Source: Limanda limanda | Lineage: Eukaryota > Chordata > Actinopteri > Pleuronectiformes > Pleuronectidae | Reading direction: 5' to 3' | Length of the DNA: 64,000 nucleotides | NCBI RefSeq assembly: GCF_963576545.1 | Contig: NC_083655.1 | Location: forward strand, 16,816,204 to 16,880,203 | Part shown: positions 50,393 through 63,232 of the stretch, piece by piece | How positions within the stretch are numbered: the first letter of the stretch is position 1 | Layout: the number at the start of each line of letters is the position of its first letter | Translations under genes and position numbers: made by a program | Notes under the pieces: model-generated | Told to the model about the DNA's origin: nothing | The model's database searches: none | Seen by the model: only the letters and a program-made list of their open reading frames with translations

Positions 50393-52309
50393 CTGCGGCC
50401 TGCTTTCTTTTTTATCCAGACCAGATGCTCAGCTTTCCACATTATACTTATCATAAGGGGTGATATGTGGAGTTGTAGTCTTGGAGAAACACGGTTTAAT
50501 GACTTTAAATCCCATACTCAAGCAGATCACACAGCGGGGAGAAGACTTCAGAGGTTTATCCAAGCATAAAACTGGGGCTGAATCTCAAAGCTTGGAAAAT
50601 CAGGTGTCACTTTTGTAAACATGGCCCGTGGCTTTGACAGGATGTTCTCTGTGGCAGCTTTAGGCTCCAGAGACTTGGCATCTTGTCGTCTCTGCTCTGT
50701 CTCAGTGTGTGTAGGTGTGGCAGATATTTGGAGGGTCTCGAGGTCAAGACGCTGCTGCATTGGCTCTGTGTTTGACAGGCTGGCCTGAATTACCAGCTCA
50801 AACCCTCACTAACCTCTCTGGTACCAGTACTGCCACTGTGCTGTAGTGCACAGGGCGGGAAGAAGTAAACTGTTGGCCAAAAGAAATATCGTTTTATCCT
50901 TTCATATGTGCCTGCACTGCAAACATATACATTTTACAGAGCCATTAATCTAGTAGTTGCCTTATGTTTCCTATTACAAATTAAGGTTGTCACGAGTTAT
51001 GTGGGACCTTTAGCTTTTTTCCATTTGGTTCTTGGGGTACATGAGATTATCTTGGTTCTAAAAATAGTACGACTGTATTGAAAACATAGTAATAACTGTC
51101 TTTTAACAAGTTTGGGTCATCCTTTAATGGAGTGAGGTATTGTGGAGACACTAATTATGCTCATCCAACTCTAAATATGTATTGAATTTCTCAGTTGTGT
51201 CACAATATCACTGTAAATCCAGTTTAATTTATTTAATTAGTTCTTAAGTGACTTAATTTACACAAATAATATCAGCACGACATTCATTCAGCTCATTATT
51301 TAAATTTAGAAGACCTCATATTAGAACAATGATTATAAAATCTGAAAGTTAAAACTTGACATTGTTGAATTAACTTGAAAGGAATTTATCTTGCATATTT
51401 ACCTTAAATGAAGGAGAAAAATTATCTCAGCTTTGTACCAGTATGATGTTTTACTTTGAAGTATATTAATATACAATATGATGATTTGGCTTAAGATGAG
51501 TTGTGATTAGAATGTTAGTTTTAGTCAGGTAATGATGCAAGTAAATGATTTGTACATGATATTATATTGTTTCTCCTAACTTGTCTCTTTCTGACTTTCT
51601 CAGGAAAATCTATTAACCAAGTTACAGTACGACATAAAGGTCATTAAGACTTTTGAGTCTCCAGTATAAGTTCTTTGTGTCACGCTTAGTACTGTGCTCC
51701 TGTGTTTGTGCATCGGGGTGCTGTTACTCTATGTGTGAAGCAAGGTGTCCTGTCTCTCTCAGTGTTGAACTGTGGTTGTTTTGGTGTGCAGGGCATCAGT
51801 AGTGCACGTACACACAGTCAGACTTTACTTTATGCACATTACGGGGCTGTGATGTTCTACTAGGAAACAATAGGAATGCCCAGAAGGGACATTCAGTCTA
51901 TTTTACTGGGATTAAACAAACCCAGGGCACTAAACTAAACTGGAAAATCATCTACTGTTGAGACAAGATGTATAATGTCAGCCAGCAAACTTGTCTGGTT
52001 TGCAGAGTGTTGGTGTGTAGGATCAAAATCCTAACCAGAGAACAAAAAGGTGGATAATCCAGCACAGTGTCCATCGCGTGATGCTCTATAACCAACGTTT
52101 TAACAGGGTGCGGCTTTTTATAAACAACCAGTAATTAGTACTCTATGAATTAAAATTGTCAGTATATGGAAATTCTGACAAGGGCTGTATGACTACTAGT
52201 GATACCTTAATTCCTCAATTTGTATTTTTACAGTCAATAATCTTTATTTAAGGCTTTCATCTGATTTTCATTGAAGCAAATTCTCCATCCTGCTGTTGCT
52301 CCTGTCATA

Positions 52310-52420
52310 GTCAAAGTCAACTTTATTGTCAATTCTGCTGTATGTACAGGACAAAGAATATATTTAAATGCTGTTTTTCCCTTATCCCTGGTGTCAACAT
52401 AAATATTGCATAACATATCA
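52310..52420. repeat. Fragment of a dispersed fish repeat
   Basis: AAAGTCAACTTTATTGTCAATTCTGCTGTATGTACAGGAC resembles a 3'-end repeat fragment common in teleost genomes. Boundaries uncertain. Confidence 0.45.
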
Positions 52421-54320
52421 ACATATCATGTACATATTTAGGACTCAATTTAAATGTAGGTACACAACACATAGTTAGAAGGGACAGAGTAGATAGGATA
52501 TGAGTTGTGCAGACCGGAAAAGTGCAAAAATAGATTGAGGTGTGTGTTTATGTGAGTATGCAGTACATTTGCGTAAGTAGCCTACACACTCCCACGCTCA
52601 GCCCTGATTAGGTAGATTGATAATATATCAGTGATGTTAACTATTTTGTCTGAATAAGAAAACAACTTTATCCTGTAATGACTTTGCTGATTTAATGTGT
52701 ATGGACTAATGAACAACAAATTACATGCAAAGTCTTTTTAAATGAAGAAGGTTTTTTGTGTTAGTGCTTAATTAAATGTAAGCTGCACTACGTGTGACCT
52801 CACAGTGGTAGAAGCAGTAGCCTGCTACTGACCTATATCTTCTATTGTGTATTTGTTTGATTTTTCTCCTGATAGCACATAGGCAAAGATAAGGAGCCAG
52901 GGACTGTGTGTGTGTGTGCGTGCGCACGTGCATGTGAGGCAGGTGTGACACTTTTGTTTCTGACTCACAGAATAAAAAATACACTCCACAAATCACAGTC
53001 ATTATTGTGCTGCCGAGTGAAAACTAAAAGTGGGAGGTTGAGAGGTTGAACCACTGGGTTGAGCTGATGATTCATAGTGAGGTCTGTGCTCCTAAAGGTC
53101 AGAGGTCACAAACTAATGGTGATGTCTAAGCTCTCTGCTCAGGCGGTGAAAGTCTGGAGATTTGAGAGTCCTCTCTTAGGGACCTTTTTGGAGTTTGGAT
53201 CATCTCATCACTTGAAGGATATAGACAACCCAACACAAGCCAACATAAACCCTTACATCCATCTCTCCTTATCCAAAACACATCTCTCTAATAGTAACCA
53301 TAAGTTCAGAAAATGTGATGACTGCTCCCTCAGAAATCATCACAACACAAGTCAACAAGTTGCCATCATGCCACAGTTCCTCTGTGAATGTCCTCACAAA
53401 ATGATGAATGTGCTCTTGGTCGCACTCCTGACCTGATGAACCCTCTTTGGTTCAGATACTGCAGGTTCTTCCACTGTGGAAACTGCTGTTCAGTGTCTGG
53501 TTCACAGCCATAGATGCACCTCTTACCAGTGATGATCCTGGATGTGAGTCTGACTCAGATTTAGATGTTTGTACTCAGCTCCAATTTGGTGAAATTTTAA
53601 ATGTGCACATGCAAGTGATCACAAAATGTGTGTAGCACAGGTCATAATGTTCCTGATCCTCCATACTGCACTCCTGCTCACAACGTAAAACAGAATACTG
53701 ATTCATGGTTGTTGTTGCTCACATCTGCTGCATGCAGATAAACCCTGCTGCATTCTGTTTGTAAGCAAAATAAACCTTTTGATCGCACCATGTTGATCTG
53801 AATGTATCTTAATATATAGAAAACCCACAATTTCTACATTCATGCATTTCCTCCTTTAACTGCACATATTAAATCACACTTCAATGGTGCCTTTAACACA
53901 GTGATTAGAGAATGATTCATCTGACTCTTCATTTGTCATCTGCTTGCATATTTATCGCATTTATCACTTATTCAGTTTACACAACAGTGCTTATTTATAC
54001 CATTTTATGAAGATAAGAGACAAGGTCACATTTGATCTGTGCTATAAAACTGCTGCTGCTTATGCTCTAATTTGTAAAACTCTATTATCGTTTTAGAATC
54101 ATCTCCAAATGCTTGACATTCCCCAAGGCTTATTCATGGGAAACATGTCTGGGTGTTGTCTTTACTAAGACCCACATATGTGACTGTCATTTGTCTTTTT
54201 CCTTCATTTAATTGTGTGTCATACAAAGGTAATCCACTGTCTAAGCCTGTTTATATGACTAGCTTGGACTGAGTAAAAGTATGTGGCTGCAGTGGGGTTC
54301 CCCTGAATATTAAAAAGCAT

Positions 54321-54392
54321 CGATCCCGACGTGATTTGAACACGCAACCTTCTGATCTGGAGTCAGACGCGCTACCGTTGCGCCACGAGATC
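54321..54392 (-). tRNA. tRNA-Trp(CCA) variant with compensatory acceptor change
   Basis: 72 nt, anticodon CCA, all stems paired. The acceptor is GATCTCG/CGGGATC: relative to the standard copy, the third pair changed from C-G to T-A on both sides, which keeps the stem intact. The discriminator base is G instead of A. TTTTT lies about four bases downstream (GCTTTTTAAT). Antisense to pard3. Likely transcribed; the discriminator change may affect charging. Confidence 0.88.
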
Positions 54393-54664
54393 CTGACAGC
54401 TGGGGACTCCATCGAGCCACTCAGATTACCCCTGTGGGAATAGCAGCACTTGCAGGGGATAACGCAGCGATCGCAAGACACACACACAGGCACATGTACT
54501 CTCTCTCTCACCAACACTCTCTTTTTATCACCCTCCTCCCACTCCCAGTTTCCTCCGGGGCACCAGTCTTTGTGTGGTCTTTGACAGAAACAGGCAACCC
54601 ACTCTGGTACAAAGACTCTGGTAACGGGGTGAGGAGAGCTATTGTCTGGGCTTATGTCGCAAAT

Positions 54665-54706
54665 GTGTGTGTGTGTGTGTGTTAGTGTGTGTGTGTGTTT
54701 GTTATT
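54665..54706. repeat. (TG)n microsatellite, interrupted
   Basis: Two TG runs separated by TTAG. Confidence 0.85.
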
Positions 54707-57700
54707 ATGTGTGAATGGCTCAGAGAACAACTCCCTGTCTGTTCTCTCTCACCTTCTACACTGGATCAGATAAATGGATACCTGATCAGACGGGTGCTGG
54801 TATGTCACTCACTCAGTTTTTGAATGCATGAGTAAAGCTCACATGTGACTAAACAGGTCACTGGGGCAGCAGCTATAAGACCAGGGGACTATACTCACCG
54901 GCACACGATGCATGTTTACTGATATTTACTGTGCTGAACACAAAAGTTATTTATTTAAAACCTGCAGATCTGTTAGTGTCAACATGGCAAGGATTATTCT
55001 GTAACTGCATGTTAATCCACCCGGCTACTTTATCCATATTCTTTATAAATAATTGAAATGCTCTTCTGTTTCACATGTTATTTACATACTCTACTCCCCC
55101 TTGAGGGTTTCCCGCACCCTATGCAAAATACTCTTCACTTTTCACTCATTAAAGTGAAACCCAGCACGCTCCTGTGCTGTTGCATTTGGCAATGCTTGTT
55201 CAAGCTACGTCCATTTGCACTTTATATTGAAATGTATCTGCTCTTGACTCGAGTGACATTAATAGAAAAAAACTTTAAGTTATGTAACGACATTATTGTA
55301 ATAAGATCTTAATGAGATTGAAGTGGTAACAAAGTTCTCAAGTACTCACAGTATTTTGCTGCACCTGTCAAGTATCATGTTTATGATTTATAGTCGTAGC
55401 TGGCAGCCCAAGGTTTTATCGTGACATGGAAATCCCACTGACTGTCAGACTATGCGCATTGCAATCCTAGGTCCATGATGATATGCTGAAGCGCTGTGCA
55501 AGGCGTCATTTAGAGATGTGCGTTGTGAAGAGCCTCCCAAAAACTTTGTACCTGACATGGGAATTCAACTTTAAATTCATCATTGGGGTGAAAAGTTACA
55601 CGTCACAAACACATGTAACTTTAGATTGGTGAGAATCATCTATCAACTCAGGTTGGACTCGTTTCTACAGGTTCTTCTTCCTGTGTGGAAGATGACTTGC
55701 AGATTTCCCCAGACATTCTTGGCTCAAATACTGTATCAAAGCTGTGTTGGTGGTTTTTGTCCCCTTCTCCATGAAATAATACAGTGGAGACTCACTGGTA
55801 CTGCTGCTTCTTTTTGTCTGTTTTGTTTGTATCCGTAATCTTCCAGTGCCCAAAAACAGCTTCAAGGGAAAGTTTGGTCTTTTCAGACTAGTCTATGTGT
55901 CCGACTTTTTGTGCTTGAACAGACATGTAGACATGCTGCATGGACGTGATTTCAGATTTTGTGAAAGTTCTTGTAACCGTGTATGAGAAAATAAAAAACT
56001 GTAGTTCTTGAGAAATGCAGTTACAGAGTCAATGAAAAGTCAGAGATGATAAATGTGGGAGATTCTTGTGTAACATGTTGAATTAAGTGGAAGGAATGAT
56101 TCTAAGAAAGTGAGCCGAGGCCGACTGCTGAGTGTGTTGACACTATATCATCTGCTGTCCTCCCTTTCCACTCGTACTGTACTGTATAGCACAGTAATGT
56201 AAACGTCTCTGTCACAATTCACTCTTTGTTGGGAGGTTCTGCTTCCCCTGTTTCTCTGTAGTCCTTTTTCTACTGGTATGTGTTCAACATTTCATTAAGC
56301 CCATACAGTATGAGCCTAATATGATGGATGAACAGTGAACACTTTTGGTTGCTCTCAAGACACTGCCAAACTCGGGGTGTTTCCAAGCCTCTACCAGATA
56401 TTAATCATGTATGATCTTCCAAGATCTATGTGACAATAATAACATAGTTCAAGAGAATCGCTGTAGAAAGCTAAGCTACACTTATACTGATTTTTTGAGT
56501 TTTATATCGTACAGGGCTTTAGAGTTGCAGACAAAGATGAATGATATTAAGAAGGAGGCAAAACAAAGTATTTGACCATGGGGATTTTTGTGAGCTGACG
56601 AGCTAACATGACCGGCTGTATCTTCCTTGGAAGTCTTACTTATCTACCAGAAGAAAAAACATTTGTTGTGTGTGTGCACATTAGTTATATAAGTATTTAC
56701 ACCAAAGTATTAAGAAATTATCCCCCAAAACACAAACTCCATCCCTCTTCCAGTCAGTGAGGAATTCTCTGCCAATACTCCCATAATGATGAGTCTTTAA
56801 ACTGGGAATTGTGCAGTGCTGCTTTTGGTCTTTGGGAGACATTGACGTAAGCCCTCTACATCATTTTGATTTAAGTCTAATCTAAACAGTATTTGTCAAA
56901 ATCAAATACTTTCCTTCCATCGCAAGGGTGAATCTGGGATTATGTTTTGCGTCTGAGCTTCTCTCAGAATCATGTTTTGTTTCTTTTAATCCATCTGAGG
57001 AACAAGTCTGGTTGGCGATGCCAAACAGACATGGAGCGAGTTAGCATTTTAAAATTTAAATGTTCCCCCCCGTTTGATACACAGGGTCAGTTTGTGGTTT
57101 GTAATGATTGCCAGAGATGGTGCAATTATGCTGTGTCTTCTTCTGGGGTTTAAGCGTGTTTTGTAGTGATGTTATAGTGTAGATGCAGCATTTTCCCCTC
57201 AGGTTGGAATGTTTTAAGCTTTGCTTCTGAGTCAAAAAGCTGTACAACTCTCTTTATCGTTCTATCATGACCCAAATGTTGCATTGCTCATTGCTTAGAT
57301 ATACAACTGCTAATATCACAGTTTCTCTCCGTCTTCTTGTCTTGTCTTTTGAGAACGCTCCCTGATAAACTTGCCATCTTTTCCCTCTGACTAACCTCAG
57401 AAGGAAGGAAAATACCACACAGTCATTCCCCTCATTAGTTGGACCATTTTGCCTGGTGAACCACAATGGAGCTCAGTACAACAGAGCCGTGCATGAAGGC
57501 ATTTGACCACAGACCCGAAGACAGCTCAGTTTGGAGGCAAAGAAATGTAGGCAGTGAAATGGAGTGAGAACAAAATATAAACAAAAGAGTGAGGAGATTC
57601 TTCCATACATGGCGAATGAGGAAGGACAGTCACTGAGCTGATTGGTTGCTCTTTACCCTGCTGTCTGACTGGGCCATCATGCCTCAGTACTAAAGCCCAT

Positions 57701-58245
57701 GGAAGAGGACAAATGAAGGCAATGATACTTTTTATTGGTTTATATCCAACATCCATGGAATATTTGACTGTTGAAACAGGAATTTACTAAATGTCCTATA
57801 GTTGCTTTGAACATCTGATAATTTCCCTCTCAAAATATATTTCCAGACAAAGACTTCTTAATTTTAAAATCGATTATAATTTGGCAAGAATCGTATTTTA
57901 CCAGGGAAACAAATACAGGGACATTTGACATTATTGGACACATCTCTTCCTCTCCTTTTCCATCATGGACAAAGGTTCGAGCCATATGCTCATTTTGCCG
58001 GCCATCCAGCAGGGGATTAAAATATTTCATAACTGCCATCATGATGTAAATCCAGAGCCATGTCAGAGGCTCTGTGTGCCAGCTGACTGGATCATTACAT
58101 GGAGCACATTGTGATGAGATCAGCTGATTCTTAAGGAGACACAAGCTGCTCATTCCTTTGGCCTGGCAACGCTTACATGTTTGCTTATATAAGGCTGCAA
58201 GTCCATATGGCGCAAATATACATGATCTGATGACTGGTGTATTAA

Positions 58246-58401
<156 letters not shown>

Positions 58402-59561
58402 TAAAATGAAGAGAAGTGGTGTATATATTGCATATTGTATGTATTTGTTTGTTCTCCAGTCTCTTTCCATTCAGCTTTTCTTTTGTGCAAAAACACCTTT
58501 GATGGTATCTGATACAGCCCGATTGACCTATCAGTTTGTCATAATATCAGCTGATAGAAGCCTTTCACAGACATATCGGTATTGGCGTTCATTTTAGCAA
58601 TTCAAATTCTATATATTTGGTTGTATTTCTGTTTTCTTTTTCATTTAAAGTTCATGGTTGAACTGTAAAATATCAAGCCTCAGTTACATTTCTTTGTCAC
58701 AAGGGATTGATAACATTTTAGGAATAATTGCCAACTTTTTTCATATGTGTGTATACACTCCCTAATATGTGTACCGGTCGGGCTCTAGTATTCGACCTCT
58801 GAATCTTTGAGGTAAATCTCTGGCAGCACTACAGAGAGCTTCACTGCATGAGCTCATGATTACACCTGCCTGCTTTTACGGTCTCGTGATTACTACAACA
58901 TTACAAAACATTAAGCTGCTACTGCACACCACAATGTTCTCTGTTTAATCACTGCAACCTGTTGGCACCTCTCCACAGCTTTCATATTTGTGGTAGGTAG
59001 AGTGATACGGTGTTGTCTGCTGTGTTCACTGAAGTGTGTGCGTGTTTAAAAAGTTTGCGAGTATAAGAGTGTGTTGGCAAAATCTCTTCAGAAGCAGCGT
59101 GATGCCACACAGCCCACCCCCACCCGCTAGAGCAGCTGGAAATGATTACCCATAGTCCCACTGCATCCTTCCCATGGGAACAGTGTTGACTACACCTGAG
59201 TCACCCGCTCTGCAGCTTTAATGTTGGGCCATTTAATGAGCTGTACCCCCTCATTGTGTCTGTATAAGTAGGAAGTGGTTTAAATGATTATTTGGAACCA
59301 TTTCAATGAAGTGAAATGTGGCTGACAGTGTGATGTTTGCTCCAATTTACTCCACAGTGAATGAACACATGGTTGCTAACTTGAAATTATTTTTAAAAAT
59401 CCACAAATTTAAACGGAAAAAGTTGTACAAGCACAAAGACAATTGAGGTGACTTTTGCAGTGGTCATTTCTAGTGAGTGCTTCACATTCAACCGGCACCA
59501 CAGGTTCAATGGATGTCATTTCATTAGGGTTGGGTTTTGTCCTCTCTACATGAAAAGATAC

Positions 59562-59633
59562 TGACCCCGACGTGATTTGAACACACAACCTTCTGATCTG
59601 GAGTCAGACGCGCTACCGTTGCGCCACGAGGTC
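59562..59633 (-). tRNA. tRNA-Trp(CCA), antisense in pard3 intron 2
   Basis: 72 nt with acceptor GACCTCG/CGGGGTC and anticodon CCA. The T stem is GTGTG/CACGT, with wobble pairs in place of C-G. T4 about ten bases downstream (TATCTTTTCATG). Its 5' flank is duplicated next to the copy at 62179. Likely functional. Confidence 0.92.
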
Positions 59634-60020
59634 TCACACCTGCGCACATTCTCTCACCTTACCTGACATCACATTGGTTACAGAGCCAAACTATTCCTGT
59701 CTTTTCCCTCTGATTAAAACATAGAGTCAGATTTGCACAGTTTGGGCCTGTACAGCTGTAGTTTAGCAGCATACACTGTTGTCTTTGGAACTTACAGGCA
59801 AGCACCTCACCATTGTCTTGCTTTTTTGAAGTTACTTCCTTTGAAGTAGTGAGATAAGCAGGGAGCAAGGTAGATTTCATTGTTGCTCATTCCTGAAAGA
59901 TCAGTCAAAATAACCAACGGCCAAGATAATATCACAATTGAGCTGATTAAACTGCCAGATCAAAACATTGCGTCAAGTCTGAGCACAGTTGTATATTGTA
60001 GGGAAAGAAATATAATGATC
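59634..60020. repeat. tRNA-linked duplicated segment, copy 1
   Basis: The flank on the tRNA's 5' side matches the blocks at 62278-62752 and 62762-63232: GTAGTTTAGCAGCA, GTTACTTCC and GGCCAAGATAATATCACAATTGAG recur in order. It is the most diverged of the three copies. Confidence 0.75.
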
Positions 60021-60699
60021 TGCAGGTTGACGTCATACGGCTTACAGAGCAAAACTATTCCAACTGTTCATCATCTTCCTGTCTTTCTGTGTAACAGATA
60101 TCCACGTTAACAAAAATCCTCAAATGAACAGCACAAAGATGTCGATAGATTTGAACAGACAGCTTTTTTATTCCAATCTTTTGTGCACTGTAGTGAATCC
60201 TGATTTGACAGGTTTGACATGGATCATTTATCCACAGTGGTTTCATCACTTCACAGATAACTAAGCTTCATCATTTTGTATTCCTAACAGTGGTGATGAA
60301 ACGTTCAGGTTTGAAATGAAAGTGCCATCTACTTTCCTATCTCCTGCTGTCTGACGTCTTAGGCGTGCTGCTGTGATCTTGTGAAATCTGAAAACATATC
60401 CTGTGTGTGTTTTCACACTGAACAGCGCAGCTCTGAGATTTGGAGCAGTTCACTGAGCTGTGTGTTGATTTGACCTGTTGGTCTGCATGGCTGAAAATTA
60501 TAGATGCTCTCTGGCTTTGTATGCGTGCATGTGCATCCACACACCTTATGATGCCTGTATGGTAGGTGCCATGGTTACGCACCAGGTGGGATCAGTGGTG
60601 AGAGCAATTGTTTTGCACCTGCTGTCTGAAACACTTTCTCTCGTCTCATTTTAACAATTTTTTTCCTCATCTGCTCTCATCATCTTCTGTGATCGTTTT

Positions 60700-60818
60700 G
60701 AGTAAAGAAAGGAGGGAAGGAGGTAGGAAATGGGAAGGAAGGGATAGAAAGGAAGAAAGGAAGCAATAGAAATAAATAAATAGGAAGGAATGAACAAATA
60801 AAAAAGAAGGAAGGAAAT
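60700..60818. repeat. Purine-rich (GGAA)n-like tract
   Basis: Imperfect GGAAGGAA / GAAGGAAGG repeats with an embedded (AAAT)n stretch. GGAA runs can bind ETS factors but also arise as simple slippage products. Confidence 0.8.
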
Positions 60819-62178
60819 AATCTAAATGAAAACCGCAATCTGACGCATACATGTAGGCCTTATATATTTTCTAATTTTCATTTTATCCTTCTGATGCTGT
60901 GAATACCTGCACCTCCTTGTGGTTGTCTGGCCTCATTACATTTCTTATCAGAGTATTTAATTCCATTCCTCTGATAACATTTAACATTCTTGTTAGACCA
61001 AATAAGAGGCCCAATAACAGTCAATTTTTCTTTTTTTTTCTTATAAATCCCATCAGTGTAGTTGTATATTAACTTTTAAAAGCTTATTCTACTGCTCTTT
61101 TTTTACCTTCTACATAACAAACCCTCAACAATACCAGTCAGTGTAAAAACAAACAGAAACCCTCTGGTTAAAAGACAGACCTACTGTAGTAAAACTTCTG
61201 AGAGTTGCAGTGAATGGCAGCTCAGCTGAATGTTGGCGGGAACAGTTCACCTGACACCAGTGGAGCAGCCATCTGTCTGTGCTTGTTATCTCAGAGTGTG
61301 GGTGTTTGCCCTTTTTATGTGTATATAGTTGTAGTAGTAAATCCAGTCTGTCCAGTTCTTCGAATCAGTTACTGCCTCCATCCAGGTTTTACTATCTAAT
61401 CTACCAACAGACACACTGGCATCCACTCAGTTTAACCAGGCCTGATCATTTTAAACCATGAAGGACAACATATGGCTTGTATTGTTATGGACATACAGTA
61501 GTGCTTTCCCAGTGGGAGTGTGAAGATTCTCTACCAGGGGCGGTTCATATCTTTGTATCACGGTTTCTATCTCAGTTTCAGAATCGTCACACACTTTTTC
61601 CACAAACTTTCGGGGCCTGTGCTTGACCTAATGCTGTTATTACATAATGTGAAGTAAAAATAGATTCAGCCGACACAATATCTTGTCACGGTTAATACAG
61701 TAATTTCAAAAGCATTTCAAGGATCCATTGGTGCCACATTATTCAGCAGTTTTCAAGAATCGCTATATTGTTAATTCATTGTTGAGCTGTTATTGAGCTG
61801 AAATAGTTTACTGTACTTGTGTAGTTGATCCACATGTTATCAGTTTCATCCCCACACATGTGAGACAAACTCTTTTGCATCTGTCTCAATTTGCTTACAC
61901 TCACACTTGCTGTTTTGTGTGCGTTCATATACTGACAAGTATGACAACAAGCTGTGTACTATTGGTTTCTGCATGGTGCATTCAAAATTATACAAAAGCA
62001 TCAACTTCAAACGGCTTAATTTACTCTACGTTTGTCAGCAGACATGATGTACACTGTTGTATTCATACATTATTAGCATACTGAGTTCATAGTGCACTGA
62101 CTGCTTTACACAGATGGTAGCACATGTTCAGTCAAAGTCTTTTGGAGTGAGTGTGGTCCTCTATACCTCAAAATACAC

Positions 62179-62250
62179 TGACCCCGACGTGATTTGAACA
62201 CGCAACCTTCTGATCTGGAGTCAGACGCGCTACCGTTGCGCCACGAGGTC
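62179..62250 (-). tRNA. tRNA-Trp(CCA), intact, antisense in pard3 intron 2
   Basis: 72 nt identical by eye to the canonical copy at 2176 (GACCTCG/CGGGGTC, anticodon CCA). T4 about six bases downstream (GTGTATTTTGAG). Followed on its 5' side by the duplicated block. Likely functional. Confidence 0.95.
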
Positions 62251-62277
62251 TCACACTTCAGCTGGTCCTCTGACCTA

Positions 62278-62752
62278 CATCATCATGGCAGAGCAGAACT
62301 ATTCCACCCGTTTGTCTTACAGTCTTTCCCTGAGATTAAAATAAAACGTAGTATTCTAGATTTGCTCAGTTCAGGCCCTGTTCCGTGCAAACTATCATAT
62401 CCTGTGAATGTCTGCCTGTGCAGCCGTAGTTTAGCAGCACAAACAGTTGTTATCACAGCTTTTAGGAAAACACCTCGCCATTGTGAAGTTACTTCCCTGC
62501 CACCAGAGAGATATAGTGAGGTAGATTACAGTTTAGATTATATCTGCAACATTAGTCACAACAGCCATCGGCCAAGATAATATCACAATTGAGATGAGTA
62601 AACTTTCAGATCAAACCATTTCAGCAAGTCTGATCACAATTTAAATTGTAGGGGAAACCAAAATAATGATCTCAACTCAATGTCAAACTATGGTTTCAAC
62701 AAGTAAAACTCTTCTACCCAAAACAAAGCAAAAGACGTGTTTACAGTGTCAT
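62278..62752. repeat. Tandem ~480-bp duplication, copy 2
   Basis: Begins CATCATCATGGCAGAGCAGA and ends near TTTACAGTGTCATGGACAC. The next copy begins 485 bases later. Related to the flank at 59634-60020, so a tRNA-plus-flank block was duplicated and the flank then duplicated again without the tRNA. Confidence 0.9.
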
Positions 62753-62761
62753 GGACACAAA

Positions 62762-63232
62762 TCATCATCATGGCAGAGCAGAACTCTTCCACCCGTTTGT
62801 CTTCCAGTCTTTCCCTGAGATTAAAATAACATGTAGTATTCCAGATTTGCTACGTTCAGGCCCTGTTCCGTGCAAACTATCATATCCTGTGAATGTCTGC
62901 CTGTGCAGCTGTAGTTTAGCAGCACACACAGTTGTTATCACAGCTATTAGGAAAACACCTCGCCATTGTGAAGTTACTTCCCTGGCACGAGAGAGATATT
63001 GTGAGGTAGATTACAGTTTAGATTATTTCTGCAACATTAGTCACAACAGCCATCGGCCAAGATAATATCACAATTGAGATGAGTAAACTTTCAGATCAAA
63101 CCATTTCATCAAGTCTGATCACAATTTAAATTGTAGGGGAAACCAAAATAATGATCTATGTCAAACTGCAGTTTGAACAAGTAAAACTCTTCTACCCAAA
63201 ACAAAGTAAAAGACATGTTTACAGTGTCATGG
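62762..63232. repeat. Tandem ~480-bp duplication, copy 3 (no tRNA)
   Basis: Closely matches copy 2 throughout. It lacks the tRNA on its left side. A roughly 100-codon open frame is shared by copies 2 and 3, but most differences change amino acids, so it is not evidence of a protein. Confidence 0.9.

Noticed and set aside
54251..54730. 159-codon minus-strand frame
   Set aside because: It runs through the tRNA-Trp gene and a TG microsatellite; no protein family resemblance.
62194..63065. Two similar ~100-codon open frames in the tandem duplication
   Set aside because: Differences between the copies mostly change residues, and the first frame also starts inside the tRNA gene; no sign of coding constraint.
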